Below are positions 28,205 to 37,454 of a stretch of 64,000 nucleotides of DNA, piece after piece. The notes beneath the pieces were generated by a model. The model did not search any database. It was not told the origin of the DNA and saw only the letters and a list, made by a program, of their open reading frames with translations. Within the stretch, counting starts at the first letter, position 1. Every line of letters begins with the position of its first letter. The DNA comes from Lachnospiraceae bacterium (GTDB lineage Bacteria; Bacillota; Clostridia; Lachnospirales; Lachnospiraceae): positions 35,957 to 99,956 of the forward strand of contig JAIKZQ010000017.1 of the NCBI GenBank assembly GCA_024682075.1, in the 5' to 3' direction. The position numbers and the translations under genes were made by a program.

Positions 28205-29332
28205 ATGAAAAAATCTCTTAGAAACAAATGCATAACATTCCTGCTTCTCATATGTCTTTTTGTGCCTTCCATGACAGTCAGGGCGCAGGAGAGGGTGTTC
28301 CCTCATGATGATGATCTCGTCATCGTGATCGATCCCGGTCACGGAGGCACGGATACAGGCACGCAGGGCGGAAGGATTCAGGAAAGATTCATGAACCTCA
28401 TTACTGCCCAGGCACTTGTCAACAGACTCAACATGTATGAAGGTGTGACTGTCTATATGACAAGATCAGACAACGACACGACTCTCAGCCTTACCGAAAG
28501 GGCCAAATACGCAGAGTCCGTCGAAGCGGATTTTGTATTCAGCATTCATTACAATGCCTGCGTTCTGCATGACAGATTCGGAATAGAGACTTACACATCC
28601 AGAGTAGCTCCGTATAATGCTTACGGATATCAGTTCGGCGATCTTCTGATGAAGAAATATTATGAGGAGTACGGTATCTTCCCAAGAGGCGTGAAGACCA
28701 GAAAAGGTCTGAGGACGGAAGGGGATTACTATACGATCATTTCAGCCAATATTTATCGTGAGATTCCTGCAGTTATCATTGAGCATTGCTTTGCGGACGG
28801 CGTAGTCGATGCGGTTCATACAATGAGCGACGATCAGTTCAGGGCTTACGGCGAAACCGATGCTGATGCCATAGCGGAATTCTTCGGACTGAGGAGCACC
28901 ATCCTCGGAATAGACTACAGCGGTTACAGCGATAATCTGGTATATGCCGATCCTTCTTCGTTTAATGACGCGACATATGAAGACAGGACCAATCCCGAGA
29001 CTGTCGCCATTTCCGTCACATCAATTGATGAGACATCAAATACCGTGACAATCCACGTGGAAGGATCTGATTCAGACGGAATGATGCTGTATTATGCCTT
29101 ATCTACGGACGGAGGCTGGACATGGGAAAGACCTGAGATCTGGCCGGGTGCAAATGCCCTGACGGGTACTTATGATCCTTCATTCGACCTGACACTCACT
29201 TTTGAGGACGGATACAGACCTTCGATAGTCATCAAGGGATATAACAGGTATGACGGATACCTGAAATCAAATCAGATCACGTTCATAGACAAATTTGATT
29301 CCATGTACGTGCCCCTATACAGAGAAAACTGA
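28205..29332 (+). CDS. N-acetylmuramoyl-L-alanine amidase (Amidase_3)
   Basis: A 375-aa exported cell wall hydrolase that cuts between MurNAc and the stem peptide. It has a signal peptide (about 1-27) and an Amidase_3 domain (about 38-235). Zinc and catalytic residues are visible: DPGHGG, QERFMN, SIHYNA, and IIEHCFAD with the late Glu. A C-terminal region (about 240-375) is probably a beta-rich extension of unknown role. There is no clear RBS between the terminator hairpin and ATG 28205, so expression may be low or the start is elsewhere. Confidence 0.9.
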   Translation: MKKSLRNKCITFLLLICLFVPSMTVRAQERVFPHDDDLVIVIDPGHGGTDTGTQGGRIQERFMNLITAQALVNRLNMYEGVTVYMTRSDNDTTLSLTERAKYAESVEADFVFSIHYNACVLHDRFGIETYTSRVAPYNAYGYQFGDLLMKKYYEEYGIFPRGVKTRKGLRTEGDYYTIISANIYREIPAVIIEHCFADGVVDAVHTMSDDQFRAYGETDADAIAEFFGLRSTILGIDYSGYSDNLVYADPSSFNDATYEDRTNPETVAISVTSIDETSNTVTIHVEGSDSDGMMLYYALSTDGGWTWERPEIWPGANALTGTYDPSFDLTLTFEDGYRPSIVIKGYNRYDGYLKSNQITFIDKFDSMYVPLYREN

Positions 29333-29357
29333 GCATATCAGCCTAACGTGAGGTTAT

Positions 29358-30128
29358 ATGAAATATATCGCCATAATTACCGGAGCTTCATCGGGCATAG
29401 GCCTTGAATTCGCATACGCGATTGACCAGTGCATGGCCAGCATAGACGAAATATGGCTTGTTGCACGCAGAAAAGAAAGACTGGAGGACCTTGCAGGGAA
29501 GCTCACCCATAATACCAAGATCATATGCGGTGACCTTTCAAACAGAAATACAACAAACCGCATCCAGGCTAATCTGAAGAGTGATAAATGCAGGGTCAGA
29601 TTTCTGGTCAACGCAGCCGGATATGGAATACTCGGTGATTTCGACAAATGTGACCGCAAGGATGAAACGGGAATGTGCGACCTTAATGTAAGGGCACTCA
29701 CCGACCTGACTTATGTATGCATACCTTTCATGAGCAAAGGATCACGCATAATCAACCTGGCATCAAGCGCTGCATTTGTTCCCCAGCTTGGTTTCTCCGT
29801 TTATGCCGCAACAAAATCCTATGTTCTTTCATTTTCAAGATCGCTGAACATGGAACTGAACAAAAAAGGCATATATGTGACGGCAGTATGTCCCGGTCCC
29901 GTAAAGACAGAGTTTTTCGATGTTGCGGAGAAAAACGGCAATAAGACCATGTCGCTCAAGAAATTCGCCATGACCACGCCGGATGTCGTCGTAAAGACCG
30001 CTCTGAATGATTCTTTCAGGAAAAAAGAGATATCCATTCCGACATTTACGATGAGAGCGTTCCGCGTAATGTGCAAGATACTTCCTCACAATGTGATCAT
30101 GAAAGTCACCTCGATGCTCTACAGATAA
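29358..30128 (+). CDS. Short-chain dehydrogenase/reductase
   Basis: A 256-aa SDR. The cofactor motif TGASSGIGLEFAYA is at residues 8-20, the NAAGYG and the SSAAF motif follow, and the YAATK catalytic pair is near residue 155. A late hydrophobic segment is common in the DltE-like SDRs that act on lipids. The substrate is unknown. It starts 25 bp after the amidase and overlaps or abuts the following membrane protein, so the three may be co-expressed. GTGAGGT precedes the start. Confidence 0.85.
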   Translation: MKYIAIITGASSGIGLEFAYAIDQCMASIDEIWLVARRKERLEDLAGKLTHNTKIICGDLSNRNTTNRIQANLKSDKCRVRFLVNAAGYGILGDFDKCDRKDETGMCDLNVRALTDLTYVCIPFMSKGSRIINLASSAAFVPQLGFSVYAATKSYVLSFSRSLNMELNKKGIYVTAVCPGPVKTEFFDVAEKNGNKTMSLKKFAMTTPDVVVKTALNDSFRKKEISIPTFTMRAFRVMCKILPHNVIMKVTSMLYR

Positions 30129-30129
30129 A

Positions 30130-30699
30130 ATGAAAATCTCCAGACTTTTTTCTTACGATAAATATAAAGGCTCGTTCATGTATCTGGACACTCAGGCCAA
30201 ATATGAGATTGCCCGCACGATACTTTATTTTGCCGTCTCTTTCGGCATATTCTTCGCAGGCTTCTTTGCAACAGGCACCAGGATAAATCTGCTTACGGTC
30301 GTGGCGGTTCTCGGCATGCTTCCCGCTTCAAAGAGCCTTGTTTCCGCGATAATGTTCCTGCGTTATAAAAGCTGTACCGAAAAATTCGATGAAAATCTCC
30401 CTGATAACTCCATTCTTAACGCATATGACATGGTCTTTACATCAGAGAAGATCAATTATCCTATCCTGCACCTGTGCGTATCGGACACCTGCGTTATCGG
30501 ATATACGGAAAAGAAAGATTTTAAAGAGAACCTTTTCAAGGATCACATATCTTCAATTCTTTCCGCTGAAAGGATAGGCAGAGTCACGATCAAGATATTT
30601 ACCGATAAGAAAGCTTATATTTCAAGGATCTCCTCGCTCGGTGCCTCCGGCAGAGAGGATGAGCAGATCATGACAGTCCTCAAACAGATCGTTCTATAG
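30130..30699 (+). CDS. Two-TM membrane protein of unknown function
   Basis: A 189-aa protein with two TM segments (about 27-49 and 54-75) and a cytosolic or external domain of about 110 residues with mixed charge. No recognised family motif was found. It begins one base after the SDR stop and ends immediately before the pseudouridine synthase start (TAG then ATG), so it is coupled to both. The function is unknown. Confidence 0.7.
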   Translation: MKISRLFSYDKYKGSFMYLDTQAKYEIARTILYFAVSFGIFFAGFFATGTRINLLTVVAVLGMLPASKSLVSAIMFLRYKSCTEKFDENLPDNSILNAYDMVFTSEKINYPILHLCVSDTCVIGYTEKKDFKENLFKDHISSILSAERIGRVTIKIFTDKKAYISRISSLGASGREDEQIMTVLKQIVL

Positions 30700-31683
30700 A
30701 TGAAAGAAATAATCGTCACAAACGAAATGGATAATCAGCGCCTGGACAAGTATTTGAAAAGGCTTCTTCCTTCATGTCCTCACAGCCTTCTGTATAAGCA
30801 GCTGAGAAAAAAGAACATTACACTTAACGGTTCTAAAGCTGACGGTAGTGAGACTATCCGTGAAGGTGATGTCGTTAAGATCTTTTTTTCCGACGAGACA
30901 TATGAAAAATTCTCCGCAGGAAACATCTCCGGTGTATCAAGATATTCCGAGGCATATTACAAGTTGAAGTGCATAGAGATCATCGAAGAAACGGATGACT
31001 ATATCGTGTTCTGCAAGCCCGCCGGGATACTTTCCCAATCCGATGACAGCGGTGATCCGAGCATAAACGATTACCTGCTGGGATACCTGCTTTCCAAAGG
31101 AGAGATCACTCCAGGGTCCATGCTTGCTTTCAAGCCTTCCGTGTGCAACAGGCTCGACCGAAACACTTCGGGACTCATCACCTGCTCCAAGAACCTCCAG
31201 GGTGCAAGATACCTGAATTCTTTTTTCAAGGAAAGAAAGCTGGAAAAATACTACCTGGCACTGGTCAGGGGAAAGTTTGATGCTGAGGGAGATCTCAATG
31301 CATACGTAAAAAAAGACGAGAAGGCCAACAGGCTTACTTTTGTAAATAAAGATGATCCCGGAGCGATGGAGATAAAGAACGGCTTTAAAATCCTCAGGCA
31401 GACAAATGACTGTACGCTTCTGATGGTCCATCTCTATACCGGAAAAAGCCACCAGATAAGAGCCCACCTTTCTCATCTGGGACATCCGATCATCGGCGAT
31501 CCCAAATACGGCGGAACAGGTGGCAGACCGGATGCAAAAAGACAGATGCTTCATGCATATCTGCTTAAGATGACCGATGAAGATTCTCCTTTTTCCGGAA
31601 AGTGCTTCAAGGCGCCGATACCTGCGGATATGCTGAAGATATGCGCGTCCGAATTCGGCTCCGTGGAGGATCTGAACTTATGA
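30700..31683 (+). CDS. RluA family pseudouridine synthase
   Basis: A 327-aa RNA-modifying enzyme. The N-terminal S4 RNA-binding domain (about 10-65, with QRLDKYLKRLLP) is followed by the RluA catalytic domain, with the active-site Asp in CNRLDRNTSGL (near residue 150) and the KTGKSHQIRAHL-type segment (YTGKSHQIRAHLSHLGHPIIGD in the sequence). The target uridines cannot be assigned. It starts directly after the membrane-protein stop and overlaps the recU start by 4 bp (ATGA). Confidence 0.92.
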   Translation: MKEIIVTNEMDNQRLDKYLKRLLPSCPHSLLYKQLRKKNITLNGSKADGSETIREGDVVKIFFSDETYEKFSAGNISGVSRYSEAYYKLKCIEIIEETDDYIVFCKPAGILSQSDDSGDPSINDYLLGYLLSKGEITPGSMLAFKPSVCNRLDRNTSGLITCSKNLQGARYLNSFFKERKLEKYYLALVRGKFDAEGDLNAYVKKDEKANRLTFVNKDDPGAMEIKNGFKILRQTNDCTLLMVHLYTGKSHQIRAHLSHLGHPIIGDPKYGGTGGRPDAKRQMLHAYLLKMTDEDSPFSGKCFKAPIPADMLKICASEFGSVEDLNL

Positions 31684-32216
31684 CTACATGGAAATCAAGA
31701 GGGCTGAGGGGCTCTACCTTAGAAGACCTCATAAACAGATCAAATGAAAAATATTCGGAAGCCGGTCTTGCGCTTGTTCAGAAGATTCCGACGCCTATAA
31801 CACCCATCAATATTGATAAGGAAACAAGGCACATAACCCTTGCGTATTTTGACCAGAAGAGCACTGTGGATTACATCGGTGCGGTTCAGGGGATCCCCAT
31901 CTGCTTCGATGCCAAAGAATGTGCATCGGATACTTTTGCCCTGAGCAACATTCATGAACATCAGGTGGATTTTATGAGGAAGTTCGAAAAACAGGGCGGG
32001 ATAGCATTCTTTCTGATCTATTTCACACAGCGTGACGAGCTTTATTATCTTCCTCTGCAGATGCTGGAATTCTTCTGGGACAGGGCAAAAGAAGGCGGAA
32101 GGAAGTCTTTCAGACATGATGAGCTTAATTCGGACTATATTATTCCGGAGAACCCCGGAATCCCCGTTCCTTACCTGGACAAAGTCAATCAGGATCTGGC
32201 TGACAGGCCGGAATGA
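31680..32216 (+). CDS. recU: Holliday junction resolvase RecU
   Basis: A 178-aa endonuclease that cuts four-way junctions; the Firmicutes counterpart of RuvC. Motifs: GSTLEDLINRSN near the N-terminus, PTPITPINI, the catalytic FDAKECAS region near residue 80 (KE of the nuclease fold), and NIHEHQVDFM. ATG 31680 is chosen from the ATGA overlap with the RluA gene; the frame is open further upstream but would run inside that gene. In many Firmicutes recU lies beside a PBP1 gene; here it does not. Confidence 0.92.
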   Translation: MTTWKSRGLRGSTLEDLINRSNEKYSEAGLALVQKIPTPITPINIDKETRHITLAYFDQKSTVDYIGAVQGIPICFDAKECASDTFALSNIHEHQVDFMRKFEKQGGIAFFLIYFTQRDELYYLPLQMLEFFWDRAKEGGRKSFRHDELNSDYIIPENPGIPVPYLDKVNQDLADRPE

Positions 32217-32223
32217 CTTATTG

Positions 32224-32253
32224 TTGACATATGAGTATTTGATAATATATAAT
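32224..32253 (+). promoter_or_regulatory. Promoter of the histidine operon
   Basis: Perfect TTGACA (32224-32229), an 18-bp spacer and perfect TATAAT (32248-32253), 48 bp before hisZ. Confidence 0.8.
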
Positions 32254-32261
32254 TCACCTTG

Positions 32262-32285
32262 TTAGCAAATTAGCACATTAGCATA
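32262..32285 (+). promoter_or_regulatory. Three 8-bp direct repeats just after the his promoter
   Basis: TTAGCA occurs three times at an exact 8-bp period (32262, 32270, 32278) right after the predicted transcription start. This position would suit an operator, though no known protein matches and 8 bp is less than one helical turn. Confidence 0.4.
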
Positions 32286-32301
32286 GTAAAGTGAAAAAGA
32301 G

Positions 32302-33435
32302 ATGAAAAATAAGAGACAAAACAATCTGTTGCATACTCCTGACGGAGTGAGGGACATATACGGAAGAGAGTATGAGAAGATCAAATATGTCAGGAAAACG
32401 ATCGCCGATGTGATCTCATCATACGGTTATACTGACATTCAGACTCCCTCCTTCGAATATTTTGATGTTTTTTCCAAGGAAGTCGGCACGATACCTTCAA
32501 GGGAATTATACAAATTCTTCGACAAGGATAATGAGACACTCGCCCTCAGACCGGATTTCACACCTTCCATAGCAAGATGTGCCGCAAAGTACTTCATGGA
32601 CGAGACGAGTGTTCTGAGATTTTCCTACATTGGCTCCACATTCCAGAACATTTCATCACTTCAGGGCAAATATTCGGAAGTAACACAGGAAGGTGCGGAA
32701 CTGATAGGAGACGAAAGCGTATACGGGGATGCCGAGATGGTTTCTCTGCTGATCGAAAGCCTCCTGAAGACAGGACTTGAGAACTTCAGGATCTCGATAG
32801 GCGAAGTCGATTATTTCAAAGGTCTCTGCAGACAGGCACAGCTTTCTTCGGAAGACGAATACGAATTGAGGGATCTTATCTCATCCAAGAATCCCATTGC
32901 AGCGTCCAAGCTTTTGGAATCACTGGATATCGAACCGGGAATGAAGGATAAGCTCCTCATGATCACCGATACCTTTGCCGACCATTCCATGTTATCGGAG
33001 CTTGCTGAAAGTGCCGGCAATGAGATATCCAGAAGGGCCATAGAAAGACTCAGTTCCTTATATGATCTTCTGAAGATCAGAGGATACGAATCATATGTAG
33101 CCTTCGATCTCGGAATGCTTTCCAAGTACCAGTATTATACAGGCATTGTCTTTAAGGCATTCGCGCTTGGCACGGGATCCTCGATCGCAACGGGCGGAAG
33201 ATATGACACACTGCTTTCTTATTTCGGAAAAGAAGCACCTGCAGTCGGATTCGTAATTCTGCCTGACGAAGTAGAAAAGCTACTCGAAAGACAGGGTGCG
33301 GAGTTTGCGGAAGTAGGCACTGTTCAGCAGATCAAATTCAAAACGGCCGATGCGGATTCATACGGAAAAGCACTGAAAAAAGCTGAGGAGATCAGGTCAG
33401 CCGGCGGAAAAGCTGTACTTGTTGCGGAGAATTGA
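32302..33435 (+). CDS. hisZ: ATP phosphoribosyltransferase regulatory subunit HisZ
   Basis: A 377-aa histidyl-tRNA synthetase paralogue that lacks aminoacylation and regulates short-form HisG. The HisS-like core shows TPDGVRDIYGREYEKI, FSYIGSTFQNI, and the late GGRYDTLLSYFG motif. A gene for short HisG follows one base after the stop, as expected for the hetero-octameric enzyme. Clear promoter upstream. It is the first gene of the operon and is complete. Confidence 0.94.
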   Translation: MKNKRQNNLLHTPDGVRDIYGREYEKIKYVRKTIADVISSYGYTDIQTPSFEYFDVFSKEVGTIPSRELYKFFDKDNETLALRPDFTPSIARCAAKYFMDETSVLRFSYIGSTFQNISSLQGKYSEVTQEGAELIGDESVYGDAEMVSLLIESLLKTGLENFRISIGEVDYFKGLCRQAQLSSEDEYELRDLISSKNPIAASKLLESLDIEPGMKDKLLMITDTFADHSMLSELAESAGNEISRRAIERLSSLYDLLKIRGYESYVAFDLGMLSKYQYYTGIVFKAFALGTGSSIATGGRYDTLLSYFGKEAPAVGFVILPDEVEKLLERQGAEFAEVGTVQQIKFKTADADSYGKALKKAEEIRSAGGKAVLVAEN

Positions 33436-33436
33436 C

Positions 33437-34087
33437 ATGAATACATATGATGATTATCTTACTTTTGCCCTCGGAAAGGGCAGATTATCCAATAAGACAA
33501 TGGATCTGCTTGAGCAGATAGGCATAACCTGTGACGAGATGAAAGATCCTTCTTCAAGGAAGCTCATCTTCACCAATGAAGAACATAAGATGAGGTTTTT
33601 CCTTGCTAAGGGACCCGATGTACCCACCTACGTGGAATACGGCGCAGCTGACATAGGTGTTGTCGGAAGAGATACGATCCTTGAGGAAAACAGGAATGTA
33701 TGCGAGGTCCTGGACCTCGGATTCGGAAAGTGCAGGATGTGCGTATGCGGACCCGAGAGCAGCGCTGAGAAGCTTCTGCACCATGAGAGGATAAGAGTTG
33801 CCAGCAAATACCCGGTCATCGCAAGGGAGTATTTCAATAATCAAAAGGATCAGACCGTTGACATCATCAAGCTTAACGGATCCGTTGAGTTAGGCCCCAT
33901 AGTCGGGCTTGCCGATGTGATCGTGGACATAGTAGAGACCGGTTCCACGCTTAAGGAAAACGGACTCACCGTTCTGGAGGAGATCGTTCCTTTATCAGCA
34001 AGGATGATCGTGAATCCAGTAAGCATGCAGATGAAAAACGAACGGATCAAAGAACTTGTTCTTAAATTGAAAGAATTGATCCAGTGA
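33437..34087 (+). CDS. hisG: ATP phosphoribosyltransferase, short form
   Basis: A 216-aa catalytic subunit for the first step of histidine synthesis (ATP + PRPP). It is the short HisG type that needs HisZ. Motifs: FALGKGRLSNKTMDLL, a central GAADIGVVGRD, and the PRPP site VDIVETGSTLKENGL near the C-terminus. ATG 33437 is chosen because it starts at the conserved N-terminus with CGGAG upstream; a longer in-frame start lies inside hisZ. The regulatory ACT-like domain of long HisG is absent. Confidence 0.95.
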   Translation: MNTYDDYLTFALGKGRLSNKTMDLLEQIGITCDEMKDPSSRKLIFTNEEHKMRFFLAKGPDVPTYVEYGAADIGVVGRDTILEENRNVCEVLDLGFGKCRMCVCGPESSAEKLLHHERIRVASKYPVIAREYFNNQKDQTVDIIKLNGSVELGPIVGLADVIVDIVETGSTLKENGLTVLEEIVPLSARMIVNPVSMQMKNERIKELVLKLKELIQ

Positions 34088-34125
34088 TCTTAGGTCATAA
34101 GCCTTAAGACACTAAGGAGGATAAA

Positions 34126-35418
34126 ATGAAAACAGTAAAACTTACTCAGGATTCAATAAAGGAGATAACCAGCCAGCTTCTGAAAAGATCTCCCTCTCAA
34201 TATACGCAGTATGAAGATACCGTAAATGAGATACTTAAGAACATTCGTGAAAACGGAGATCAGGCTCTTTTTGATTACACATCCAAATTCGACGGCTTTT
34301 CGCTTGATCCGGAAAATATAAAGATAACGAGAAGCGAGATAGATGAAGCGTATTCCAGGCTGGATGCGGAATATGTAGAGGTCATCAAAAAGGCAGCTTC
34401 CAACATCAGGGAATTCCACGAAAAACAGCTCAGGAACAGCTGGTTTGAGAATAAGCCTGACGGATCCCTTCTTGGAATGAAGATAACCGCAATTGAAAAA
34501 CTCGGAGTTTATGTGCCCGGTGGAAAAGCAGCTTATCCCTCATCCGTTCTGATGAACATCATTCCCGCAGGGGTTGCCGGAGTTGACCGTATCATCATGT
34601 GCACGCCTCCCGGAAAGACCGGCGTGATCGATCCAGGAACCCTTGTTGCCGCAGATATTGCCGGTGCAGATGAGATCTACAGGGCAGGCGGTGCGCAGGC
34701 GATCGGAGCAATGGCATTCGGAACAGACAGCATTCCCAAGGTTGACAAGATAACCGGTCCGGGTAATATCTTCGTGGCTCTTGCCAAAAAAGCAGTATAC
34801 GGATTTGTCAGCATCGATTCGATCGCAGGACCTTCTGAAGTCATGGTACTTGCGGATGAAACAGCCAATCCCAGATATGTTGCTGCCGATCTTCTCAGTC
34901 AGGCTGAGCACGACGAGCTTGCAAGTGCGATACTTGTAACGACCGATCAGGGCCTTGCAGAGAAAGTAAGTGAGCAGATTGAGGAGTTCCTTAAGACTCT
35001 TTCGCGTGCTGAGATAATCCGCAAGTCTTTGGATAATTACGGATATATCCTCATTGCCGATAATATGGAAGAAGCGATCGATACTGTCAATTCGATCGCA
35101 TCAGAGCACCTTGAGATCCTTACCAAAGATCCCTTTGAGACAATGGCAAAGGTCAGGAATGCCGGCGCCATCTTCCTCGGAGAGTATTCATCCGAACCCC
35201 TCGGAGATTATTTTGCCGGTCCCAACCACATTCTTCCCACAAACGGAACCGCAAGATTTTTCAGCCCCGTTAATGTTGATGATTTCATTAAGAAGAGCTC
35301 TGTTATATACTATTCAAGGGAAGCTCTTGAAAGAGATCACAAAGCGATCGAACTGTTTGCAAACAATGAAGGACTCACCGCACACGCAAACAGCATACAC
35401 GTAAGATTTGAGGATTAA
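34126..35418 (+). CDS. hisD: Histidinol dehydrogenase
   Basis: A 430-aa zinc enzyme that oxidises L-histidinol to histidine in two NAD steps. Family blocks are intact: [18 protein letters not shown], the [14 protein letters not shown] loop, [23 protein letters not shown] and the late [13 protein letters not shown]. Zinc ligands fall in the last two blocks. AAGGAGG precedes the ATG. It is complete and of normal length, in the his operon. Confidence 0.96.
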   Translation: MKTVKLTQDSIKEITSQLLKRSPSQYTQYEDTVNEILKNIRENGDQALFDYTSKFDGFSLDPENIKITRSEIDEAYSRLDAEYVEVIKKAASNIREFHEKQLRNSWFENKPDGSLLGMKITAIEKLGVYVPGGKAAYPSSVLMNIIPAGVAGVDRIIMCTPPGKTGVIDPGTLVAADIAGADEIYRAGGAQAIGAMAFGTDSIPKVDKITGPGNIFVALAKKAVYGFVSIDSIAGPSEVMVLADETANPRYVAADLLSQAEHDELASAILVTTDQGLAEKVSEQIEEFLKTLSRAEIIRKSLDNYGYILIADNMEEAIDTVNSIASEHLEILTKDPFETMAKVRNAGAIFLGEYSSEPLGDYFAGPNHILPTNGTARFFSPVNVDDFIKKSSVIYYSREALERDHKAIELFANNEGLTAHANSIHVRFED

Positions 35419-35430
35419 AGGAGTTAAGGC

Positions 35431-36081
35431 ATGCCAGCTGTCAAGAAAAACCAAGCCCCTGCTAAAGCAAAGAAAACCGTCGCATCTAAGGCTTCAGGAA
35501 GATATGCCGAAGTATCAAGAAAGACAGGAGAAACCGACATCAAAGTGCGACTCTCCATCGACGGAAAAGGATCCGGCAGGATAGATACCGGAATAGGATT
35601 CTTTGATCACATGCTTTCCGCTTTTTCAAAGCACGGATTCTTTGACCTTGAATGCATGGTCAAGGGTGATCTTAAAGTTGACGGACATCACAGCGTCGAG
35701 GACTGCGGCATTGTTCTCGGTGAAGCGATAAAGAAAGCGGTCGGTGACAAGGCAGGCATTTCCCGCTACGGTTATTTCATCCTTCCGATGGATGAAGTTC
35801 TCGTTCTCTGCAGTCTTGATCTGTGTGACAGGCCTTATCTCGGATTCGAGTATGAATACAGAGTTCCCATGATAGGTGAACTCGATACCGAACTTGTAAG
35901 AGAATTTTTCTATGCAGTGAGCTATTCCGCCGGAATGAACCTTCACTTAAAGGTTCTGTCGGACGGCAATGCTCACCATGTAACCGAAGCGATGTTCAAG
36001 GCATTTGCCAAGGCACTCGACATGGCAACCTCATACGATAAGAGGATCTCCGGAGTGCTTTCGACGAAAGGAGCTCTCTGA
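35431..36081 (+). CDS. hisB: Imidazoleglycerol-phosphate dehydratase with basic N-terminal tail
   Basis: A 216-aa HisB (dehydratase only) enzyme making imidazole-acetol phosphate. The Mn-binding motifs are intact: [23 protein letters not shown] and [16 protein letters not shown]. The first 24 or so residues are an extra Lys/Ala-rich tail ([19 protein letters not shown]) before the usual start [12 protein letters not shown]. There is a good RBS (AAGGAG) for ATG 35431, so the tail appears to be translated. The stop overlaps the next start by one base. Confidence 0.92.
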   Translation: MPAVKKNQAPAKAKKTVASKASGRYAEVSRKTGETDIKVRLSIDGKGSGRIDTGIGFFDHMLSAFSKHGFFDLECMVKGDLKVDGHHSVEDCGIVLGEAIKKAVGDKAGISRYGYFILPMDEVLVLCSLDLCDRPYLGFEYEYRVPMIGELDTELVREFFYAVSYSAGMNLHLKVLSDGNAHHVTEAMFKAFAKALDMATSYDKRISGVLSTKGAL

Positions 36082-37454
36082 TGTTTGCCAGAAGATTTTT
36101 ACCCTGCATATATCTTAAGAACGGAAGTGCCGTGACGAGTGAAGAGGATGATACAATCATCGAAGCCGATGCTTATTCGCTTGCCATGAAATTCTGCAAG
36201 AACGGTGCAGACGGGATCATTATATTCGATCTTTCAGAAGGAATGGGCGACGAAGCTCATGAAGAATCACTGAAAGTCATCAGGGCGATATGCGGTGACA
36301 GTGAGGTATCCGTTTACGCTACCGGCAACATACAGCGCCTGGAGGATGTCAAGAAACTCATCTATGCCGGCTGTGCAAAGGTCATTCTCGATTATGACAA
36401 GGATGTTAATGTCCTTCTTACTTCGGCTGCATCCGGGAGATTCGGCCGCGACAAGATCCTTGCTGCTGTTTCTTTTCCGCAGACGCTTGTAAGAAATATC
36501 GAAGAACTCGACAGAAACCTGCTTATAGGAACAGATACCAATTATCATTCATCGGACAAGACCGATACAGGCAAGGTTGGAAAGATTGCAGAGGAATATG
36601 TTTCGGGCATACTTCTTAAGAACATTCACGCGCTTGACCTGATCGAATCGGAAGTAAAGCTTCCCATCATAATCAGTGCGAAGGACCTTGCGCTTAACAA
36701 GATGATCGATTTCCTTAAAAAGGACAGTGTCTCCGGGGTGACGGGCAATGTCATTTCCCTTAATTCCGAGGAGATCAATTCGATCAAGAAGATCGCATCC
36801 GAAAACGGTATCATCGTAAGAAAGCTTGAGAGCAAGTTAAAATGGTCTGATCTCAAGAAAGGCCCCAACGATCTCATTCCCGTCATCGTCCAGGATTATA
36901 AGAATGATGAAGTTCTCATGCTCGCCTATATGAATGAAGAGGCATTCCTCAACACTCTTTCAACCGGAATGATGACATATTATTCCAGAAGCAGGGAAGA
37001 GCAGTGGGTAAAGGGAGAGACCAGCGGTCATTACCAGTATGTAAAGAGCCTTACTGCGGACTGTGATAAGGACACGATACTCGCAAAAGTATCTCAGGTG
37101 GGCGTTGCATGTCATACAGGCGCAAGATCATGTTTCTTCAATGAGATAACCGGAAGTGACGAGACTGAAAGCTCAAGCCCTCATCAGGTATTCGAGAAGG
37201 TATACGATGTCATCATGGACAGAAAGCTCCATCCCAAGGAAGGCTCATATACCAATTATCTCTTTGACAAAGGTCTCGACAAGATCCTCAAGAAATTCGG
37301 TGAAGAGGCGACTGAGGCCATCATCGCTTCCAAGAATCCCGACAAACATGAGATAGTTTATGAAATGAGCGATCTTCTCTATCACATGATGGTCCTCATG
37401 GCACAAAAAGAGATCACCTGGGACGAAATAACAAGAGAACTGGCGGACAGATAA
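36081..37454 (+). CDS. hisI: HisF/HisA-like domain fused to HisI and HisE
   Basis: A 457-aa three-part protein. Residues 1-245 resemble the HisA/HisF barrel (starts [12 protein letters not shown], compare IPCLDVKDG), but by eye the catalytic Asp of strand 1 is Tyr11, the phosphate-binding GGGI is altered (YATGNI), and the strand-5 Asp is Ser131, so this part is probably not an active HisF. Residues about 253-355 are HisI (phosphoribosyl-AMP cyclohydrolase; ACHTG, with the DCDKD metal motif), and 360-457 are HisE (phosphoribosyl-ATP pyrophosphatase; [12 protein letters not shown] and EMSDLLYH). It closes the histidine operon; hisA, hisF and hisH are not in the window. Confidence 0.9.
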   Translation: MFARRFLPCIYLKNGSAVTSEEDDTIIEADAYSLAMKFCKNGADGIIIFDLSEGMGDEAHEESLKVIRAICGDSEVSVYATGNIQRLEDVKKLIYAGCAKVILDYDKDVNVLLTSAASGRFGRDKILAAVSFPQTLVRNIEELDRNLLIGTDTNYHSSDKTDTGKVGKIAEEYVSGILLKNIHALDLIESEVKLPIIISAKDLALNKMIDFLKKDSVSGVTGNVISLNSEEINSIKKIASENGIIVRKLESKLKWSDLKKGPNDLIPVIVQDYKNDEVLMLAYMNEEAFLNTLSTGMMTYYSRSREEQWVKGETSGHYQYVKSLTADCDKDTILAKVSQVGVACHTGARSCFFNEITGSDETESSSPHQVFEKVYDVIMDRKLHPKEGSYTNYLFDKGLDKILKKFGEEATEAIIASKNPDKHEIVYEMSDLLYHMMVLMAQKEITWDEITRELADR

